Shown here: in pieces, positions 7,022-10,628 of the stretch
Numbering within the stretch: position 1 is the stretch's first letter
How the letters are laid out: every line of letters starts with the position of its first letter
Position numbers and translations under genes: made by a program
The notes under the pieces: model-generated
Databases searched by the model: none
What the model was told of the DNA's origin: nothing
What the model saw: the letters and a program-made list of their open reading frames with translations, nothing else
From: Candidatus Poribacteria bacterium
GTDB taxonomy: Bacteria; Poribacteria; WGA-4E; DTYX01
NCBI GenBank assembly: GCA_012961655.1
Contig: DTYX01000649.1
Location: 1 to 10,628, forward strand
Reading direction: 5' to 3'
DNA length: 10,628 nt

Positions 7022-8014
7022 TCAATGCCGCACTCTCACTTTAATCCCATAAGTCATCGCTTCATCAATGGCAAGACACGTCTCAACGGTTTTAATCCCT
7101 TCTGATAAAGGACATACTGGCCGCTTATCTTCGAGTATACTGGTGACAAAATTTTCCATTTCATACTGCCATTCCGGCGAGCCGCGTCCGTGCATGGGAG
7201 TAGTCTCTAGCGATTCAGGAGTCCATTCGGCTGACTTATGAAGATGTCCATGCAGGATATCCTCTTCCCACCAGCAGATTATTGTACCTTCATCGCCGTA
7301 GACAGACAGCGACATAATGTACGGACGGACGACGGCGCCGCTGGAAAAGACTTTGCCCATTGCGCCATTTTTGAAATTCAGAATGGCGAGGCGCGCGTGA
7401 GGAGTGTAATCGCCGTAGACCTCATCGACATCTCCCGCTATCCAGCGCAGCAGGTCAACCGAATGATAGCTTATGCCCAGCCGCGTGCGCGCGTAAGGTG
7501 TGCGTCCCCAGGTGCGCGCGCTGGGATATTCATCCGGGTCGGGTTTGTGAGCGTAATTCGATGAGAGATAGAATACACCGCCAATCTTCCCTTCGCTCGT
7601 TATCCGTTTCGCCTGCGCGTAAGTCGGCCATGAGCGGCAAATATGTCCCGTCGCCGCCTTCAAATCCGGATGTTTCCAAAGTTCAATGCGTAACTGCTCG
7701 CATTCTGCTCGTGTGACGCAAGCAGGCGTTTCGCCAATAGCGTGTTTTCCAGCCTCAAGTGCGCCGATGAGCATTTCCGCATGTAAATAGTGAGGCGTAC
7801 AGATATCAACAGCGTCTATTTCATCGTCTTTCAGCGCTTCGTCGAACGAACGATAAATTTTGGGCACGCCCCAGCCTTCAACTTTGGCTCTGGATTCATC
7901 GGACCGAGCAACAACTGCGATTACTTCGGCTTTCTCTGGAATAGCCCGATATCCGTTAAAATGATTGGCGCCTGTCCAACCACAACCAACAAGACAAACT
8001 TTGACTTTTTCCAT
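7022..8014 (-). CDS. Gfo/Idh/MocA family oxidoreductase
   Basis: This is a predicted cytoplasmic NAD(P)-dependent sugar or inositol-type dehydrogenase. The N-terminal Rossmann fold (about 1-120) opens with VGCGWTG (9-15), a GxGxxG motif; DAVDICTPHYLHAEMLIGALEAGKHA gives the usual strand-helix pattern. The C-terminal domain (about 125-325) has GISYHSVDLLRW, with H184 and D187 in the usual catalytic positions. The motif normally reading EKP is ETP here (95-97), so the conserved lysine is missing, which may mean altered chemistry. The length of 330 is normal. GGGAGGAA lies 6 bases before ATG. The substrate cannot be told; no sugar-catabolic partner is adjacent. It ends 156 bases before the DUF488-like gene, with the heptamer repeat in between. 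Confidence 0.9.
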   Translation of the reverse strand: MEKVKVCLVGCGWTGANHFNGYRAIPEKAEVIAVVARSDESRAKVEGWGVPKIYRSFDEALKDDEIDAVDICTPHYLHAEMLIGALEAGKHAIGETPACVTRAECEQLRIELWKHPDLKAATGHICRSWPTYAQAKRITSEGKIGGVFYLSSNYAHKPDPDEYPSARTWGRTPYARTRLGISYHSVDLLRWIAGDVDEVYGDYTPHARLAILNFKNGAMGKVFSSGAVVRPYIMSLSVYGDEGTIICWWEEDILHGHLHKSAEWTPESLETTPMHGRGSPEWQYEMENFVTSILEDKRPVCPLSEGIKTVETCLAIDEAMTYGIKVRVRH

Positions 8015-8015
8015 T

Positions 8016-8156
8016 TTAGATTCCTCCCGATTTTTTGACTGTTAACCCTATAATAGTTTTCGCCAGCCTTGTAAACCATCCATCATATATTTTGAATCCT
8101 GGGATAGGCGAATTCTCACCCAAAAGTTTCAGGGCGATTCTCTTATTACTTGTCAT
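8016..8156 (-). CDS. Possible small protein coupled to the Gfo/Idh gene
   Basis: A 46-codon frame opens with ATG at 8156 and stops one base before the ATG of the Gfo/Idh gene, a spacing typical of translational coupling. The product starts MTSNKRIALKLLGE and continues with PIPGFKIYDGWFTRLAK, which has a protein-like composition, a mixed basic character and no membrane segment. Its last codons overlap the SD of the next gene. It has only a weak purine stretch (AAAAAGAAA) upstream. I recognise no family. It could be a chance frame in a leader or the tail of a decayed gene. Confidence 0.35.
   Translation of the reverse strand: MTSNKRIALKLLGENSPIPGFKIYDGWFTRLAKTIIGLTVKKSGGI
8047..8075 (-). promoter_or_regulatory. 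Candidate promoter of the Gfo/Idh gene
   Basis: On the minus strand, TTTACA (8070-8075) is followed after 17 bases by TATAGG (8047-8052), about 30 bases before the start at 8014. The -35 is one base from consensus; the -10 is weaker. It lies inside the possible small ORF at 8016-8156, so if that ORF is real this may be an internal promoter or chance. Confidence 0.35.
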
Positions 8157-8173
8157 TAATAATGTTTCTTTTT

Positions 8174-8455
8174 CTATTTCGATTGAATTTTAACTAGCAG
8201 CTTTGTGTGATTTCTGTAAAGCTTATTTACTTCCGCAATCCAAGCTTCAGCAGCTTTAAGTATTGCTGGATTGGTTGTTTCTCCAATGTATTTTATGCGA
8301 GGCCCAAAATCACTATTAAGATGGAGACGGAGTTCGAAAGCACCATCCTTTCGAGAAACGGAAAACGACCAAAGCCCATCCTCAAAAGTTATCCGATAAG
8401 CAAATTTATCTTTGAAAACAAATTCTTTAAAGGGTAGCGATAATTCCCATGCGCA
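8174..8455 (-). pseudogene. Hypothetical coding segment without a start codon
   Basis: The minus strand carries 93 sense codons from a TGA (8456-8458) to TAG (8174-8176), with clearly protein-like content. It begins WELSLPFKEFVFKDKFAYRI, continues with FEDGLWSFSVSRKDGAFEL and GPRIKYIGE, and ends with an amphipathic helix (AILKAAEAWIAEVNKLYRN) and a basic tail. There is no ATG, GTG or TTG in the frame, so no complete gene can be read. An ATG in the neighbouring frame at 8452-8454 (MRMGIIATL) meets it at the ACCCTTTAAAG tract, where a one-base shift would join the two. Alternatively the 5' part was lost. It lies 83 bases after the ABC ATPase stop, and an orphan AGGAGG (8525-8530) stands in that gap with no usable start behind it. 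I do not recognise the family. Confidence 0.5.
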
Positions 8456-8538
8456 TCAACTTACAACCAACATTCTGTTTTGATAACAAACAGAGGATTA
8501 AACGAATGCTATTATTCGATAAATCCTCCTATTTGCTG

Positions 8539-9543
8539 TCATACCTTAGTCACCACATGACAAGCGACAAGATGATTATCGCCTACATCAACAAGTTTCT
8601 GATTTGTAGAACTGCACTCCTGCTGTACTTTGTGGCAACGAGTATGAAAAGGGCACCCCGAAGGCGGGTTAGTAGGACTGGGAATATCACCTTTGAGGAT
8701 AATCCGATGACGTTTGATTGTCGGGTCGGGTATCGGCACAGCCGAAAGCAACGCCTGCGTATATGGATGAAGTGGATTATCATATAATTCTTGCTTCGAC
8801 GCAAACTCGACGATTCGTCCCAAGTACATGACCGCGACTCGATGTGATATGTGTTTAACAACGCTAAGGTCATGCGCTATGAAAATAAAGCTGAGCTGAA
8901 ATTGTGCTTGTAAGTCCTCTAACAGGTTGATGACCTGCGCTTGAATGGAAACATCCAAAGCTGATACCGGCTCATCGGCGATAATCAATTCCGGTTGCAC
9001 AGCCAAGGCGCGTGCAATCCCGATGCGCTGTCGTTGTCCGCCGCTGAATTCATGCGGGTATCGCTTAGCGTGCTGGGGATTTAAGCCGACAGTTTCCAGC
9101 AGTTGATTCACCTTATCCTGCAATTCAGATTTTTTCGACAACTTATGAATCTTCAAAGGCTCACTTACAATTCCATAAACGCTCATTCGAGGATTCAATG
9201 AACTGAATGGGTCTTGAAAAATAATCTGTATCCGCCGCCGCAATTGGCGCAACTCTGATTTGTCTAAATCAAAGATGCTATAAATTTGCCCTTCAGAAGT
9301 ATGAAAATACGCTTTGCCTGAAGTCGCTTCTAGCAAACGTAATAAAACTCTTCCTGTTGTCGTCTTTCCACATCCGCTCTCGCCGACCAAACCCAGCGTT
9401 TCAGCTCGGTTTACGGTAAAACTTATCCCATCAACCGCCTTCAGGACGCCTTCAGATTTACTAAAAAATCCTTGCTTTATGGGAAAATATTTTTTTATCT
9501 CTTTAGCCTCTAATAATTTATTTTCTTGATTTAAGGATTTCAT
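8539..9543 (-). CDS. Peptide/nickel-type ABC transporter ATP-binding protein (Dpp/OppF-like)
   Basis: This is the cytoplasmic ATPase of a di/oligopeptide (or nickel) ABC importer. All nucleotide-binding motifs are present: Walker A GESGCGKTT (54-62), Q-loop Q110, signature SGGQRQRIGIARAL (167-180), Walker B LIIADEP with D190 and E191, and the switch histidine H224. The OppF/DppF C-terminal extension is complete, with NPLHPYTQALLSAVPIPDP (256-274) and the cysteines C297, C303, C310 and C328 that bind an iron-sulfur cluster in the family. The length of 334 is normal. The partner ATPase, two permeases and binding protein usually found beside it are absent, so it is an orphan here. The ATG has no recognisable SD; the heptamer repeat begins 11 bases upstream, where the original leader would be. 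Later in-frame starts are not visible before the core domain. Confidence 0.9.
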   Translation of the reverse strand: MKSLNQENKLLEAKEIKKYFPIKQGFFSKSEGVLKAVDGISFTVNRAETLGLVGESGCGKTTTGRVLLRLLEATSGKAYFHTSEGQIYSIFDLDKSELRQLRRRIQIIFQDPFSSLNPRMSVYGIVSEPLKIHKLSKKSELQDKVNQLLETVGLNPQHAKRYPHEFSGGQRQRIGIARALAVQPELIIADEPVSALDVSIQAQVINLLEDLQAQFQLSFIFIAHDLSVVKHISHRVAVMYLGRIVEFASKQELYDNPLHPYTQALLSAVPIPDPTIKRHRIILKGDIPSPTNPPSGCPFHTRCHKVQQECSSTNQKLVDVGDNHLVACHVVTKV

Positions 9544-9554
9544 AATTTCGTGTT

Positions 9555-9575
9555 GCGTGATGCGTGAAACGTGAA
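9555..9575 (+). repeat. Heptamer tandem repeat, copy 3 (RCGTRAW x3)
   Basis: GCGTGAT, GCGTGAA and ACGTGAA stand in tandem, preceded by a decayed unit TCGTGTT (9548-9554). They fit the consensus of the blocks at 3467 and 6927. The block lies immediately upstream of the ABC ATPase start codon, where an SD site would be expected. Confidence 0.7.
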
Positions 9576-9659
9576 TAGTGATTATTTGGTTTTCTGACTT
9601 TAGCGTATTTGGATATTCTTAGTAAAGTGGTTCACGAAGTAACCGCGCGAAGCCAGAGT

Positions 9660-10199
9660 TCAAGACAGTATTGGCAGATGCCCCAGAGCTATTACATCCT
9701 CCCGCTTATCACCTTCTGTGAAGATAGCGGCTTTGGCGACCAGTATTCCGCCAGCTTTGGCGACCAGTTGTTCCATAGCCGTTAATGTGCTACCTGTACT
9801 GATGACATCATCAACAATAGCGACTTTTTTCCCGTTTATCCTCGGTATATCTCTGCTATCCAACCATAGTTGTTGAGGTTTTCCAGCTGTGATAGATTTC
9901 ACATCCACTGATATCGGATTCAACATATATGGCTTCTTATCCTTACGCGCTACGATATAGGGAATGCCAGTTTGAACAGAAAGCTCGTAGGCAAGTGGAA
10001 TGCCCTTTCCTTCTGGATGAGCAATCACTTCAACATCCTGAGGTAATAGAGATGCCAACTCAGGTGTGATGGCTTTGACAATTTCCGTATCGCCCAATAA
10101 GTTAAACAAAGCGACTTTTACGCCCGGCGCCACCTCAACAAGCGGAAATCGCCGCTTAACTCCACACAATTCAATGGGATAAAAATCCTCATGTTCCAT
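9660..10199 (-). CDS. Adenine phosphoribosyltransferase-like purine PRTase
   Basis: This is a type-I phosphoribosyltransferase that would join a purine base to PRPP, giving the nucleotide and pyrophosphate in salvage. The PRPP-binding loop is intact: VAIVDDVISTGSTL (126-139), with the paired acidic residues D130-D131. The HPEGKGIPLAYELSVQTGIPYIVARK segment (61-86) supplies the conserved glycine turn and basic residues. The length of 179 fits the adenine/xanthine group, and the closest overall pattern is APRT. The base specificity is not proven, so hypoxanthine, xanthine or a regulatory PRTase remain possible. AAGGAG lies about 9 bases before ATG. A consensus promoter stands 34 bases upstream. 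The ABC ATPase follows after 116 bases on the same strand. Confidence 0.85.
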   Translation of the reverse strand: MEHEDFYPIELCGVKRRFPLVEVAPGVKVALFNLLGDTEIVKAITPELASLLPQDVEVIAHPEGKGIPLAYELSVQTGIPYIVARKDKKPYMLNPISVDVKSITAGKPQQLWLDSRDIPRINGKKVAIVDDVISTGSTLTAMEQLVAKAGGILVAKAAIFTEGDKREDVIALGHLPILS

Positions 10200-10232
10200 A
10201 AGATTTTTCTCCTTAAATTAGAAGTCGTGAAA

Positions 10233-10261
10233 ATTATATCATAAAAGTCATTTATTGCCAA
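10233..10261 (-). promoter_or_regulatory. Consensus sigma-70 promoter of the phosphoribosyltransferase
   Basis: On the minus strand, TTGGCA (10256-10261) and TATAAT (10233-10238) are separated by exactly 17 bases, with TGA directly before the -10 (extended -10). Transcription would start about 27 bases before the ATG. This is the strongest promoter in the window. Confidence 0.8.
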
Positions 10262-10357
10262 TTGAAAAATTCCATCATTTAAGGCTATACACTTTTAGCA
10301 AGTTCCGTTAAGGCAAATTATGTCAAATAGCCATAAACTCCAAAATCAAATTTCGTA

Positions 10358-10386
10358 TTGAACAAGTCCGTAATATAGGATATACT
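10358..10386 (+). promoter_or_regulatory. Sigma-70 promoter of the P-loop gene
   Basis: TTGAAC (10358-10363) and TATACT (10381-10386) are separated by 17 bases. The predicted start near 10393 gives a leader of about 108 bases. The stretch 10262-10357 between this promoter and the divergent one shows nothing I can name. Confidence 0.65.
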
Positions 10387-10413
10387 ATCTATCAACATCA
10401 TTTAACTCTTTTC

Positions 10414-10429
10414 GTCGCAGAGATGCGAC
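10414..10429 (+). promoter_or_regulatory. GNRA-type hairpin in the leader of the P-loop gene
   Basis: GTCGCA (10414-10419) pairs perfectly with TGCGAC (10424-10429) around GAGA, a GNRA tetraloop in RNA. A second small hairpin, AGGTT (10462-10466) with AACCT (10472-10476), follows. Both lie between the promoter and the ATG at 10501. A role in mRNA stability or control is inference. Confidence 0.35.
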
Positions 10430-10500
10430 CAATTCGTCATTTGTCATTCTTAATTTTGCATAGGTTTTTTTAACCTCTGAAAAAAGAACCAGGTAATCGC

Positions 10501-10628
10501 ATGAGACTGATTATCATCGGATGCGAATTTACCGGCAAGAGTACACTGGCTGCTGGTATCAAAGCATGGGGTGAAGCATCGCTTGGTGGGATAACGAGTA
10601 GTTTCCACGACCATTTTGTCTTCCCCGA
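10501..10628 (+). CDS. P-loop NTPase, 5' part only
   Basis: The gene begins with ATG at 10501 and runs off the window after 42 complete codons. The product starts with a beta strand, MRLIII, directly followed by the Walker A motif GCEFTGKST (7-15). Such a very early P-loop is typical of small nucleotide or dNMP kinases and related thymidylate kinase-like or AAA proteins; the missing remainder prevents a choice. The SD is weak (AGG at 10491-10493). The gene has its own promoter and is divergent from the phosphoribosyltransferase. Confidence 0.7.
   Translation, partial: MRLIIIGCEFTGKSTLAAGIKAWGEASLGGITSSFHDHFVFP

Noticed and set aside
8207..8437. Plus-strand open frame of 76 codons
   Set aside because: It lies opposite the protein-like minus-strand segment at 8174-8455, has a low-complexity Phe/Ser/Lys-rich product and no SD site.
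8449..8873. Open frames on both strands over the ABC ATPase 3' end
   Set aside because: They overlap the conserved OppF/DppF C-terminus in other frames and have no family character.

Overview
The window looks like chromosomal DNA of an uncultured, Gram-negative, heterotrophic bacterium. Base composition is moderate to AT-rich, spacers are short, and most genes have good Shine-Dalgarno (SD) sites. A sulfatase-family remnant, a Gfo/Idh/MocA oxidoreductase and a secreted protein of the family often labelled 'asparagine synthetase B' in Bacteroidota suggest an FCB- or Poribacteria-like lineage. No rRNA, tRNA or phage marker fixes the taxonomy, so this is a guess. I see no CRISPR array, insertion sequence, tRNA or rRNA.

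Left part, plus strand (1-4847). A terminator of an upstream gene is followed by a near-perfect 24-bp dyad, an extended -10 promoter and a long, probably folded leader. Then come a YihY/BrkB-type membrane protein with a C-terminal winged-helix-like tail (295-1704), a thiamine-diphosphate enzyme of the acetolactate synthase-like family (1757-3430), a dCMP deaminase (3538-3990), and a sulfatase gene reduced to three pieces in three reading frames (4051-4847).

Middle and right part, minus strand (4882-10199). In transcription order from the right these are: a phosphoribosyltransferase with a consensus promoter; an orphan Dpp/Opp-type ABC ATPase; a coding segment that has no start codon (8174-8455); a possible 46-residue small ORF; a Gfo/Idh/MocA oxidoreductase; a DUF488-like protein with lost signature residues and a Cys-containing tail; and the secreted 'AsnB-like' protein. 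The DUF488-like and AsnB-like genes are 31 bases apart and probably form an operon. The AsnB-like gene converges on the sulfatase remnant.

Right edge. A plus-strand P-loop NTPase gene begins at 10501 and runs off the window. It is divergent from the phosphoribosyltransferase, and the 301-base spacer holds one good promoter for each direction.

The genes do not add up to one pathway. dCMP deaminase and the phosphoribosyltransferase serve nucleotide supply, and the rest are independent metabolic or membrane genes. The most distinctive features are a family of heptamer tandem repeats (RCGTRAW) in three separate spacers, the excised sulfatase, the start-less coding segment, and the degenerate DUF488-like protein. 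I found no convincing new multi-gene system.
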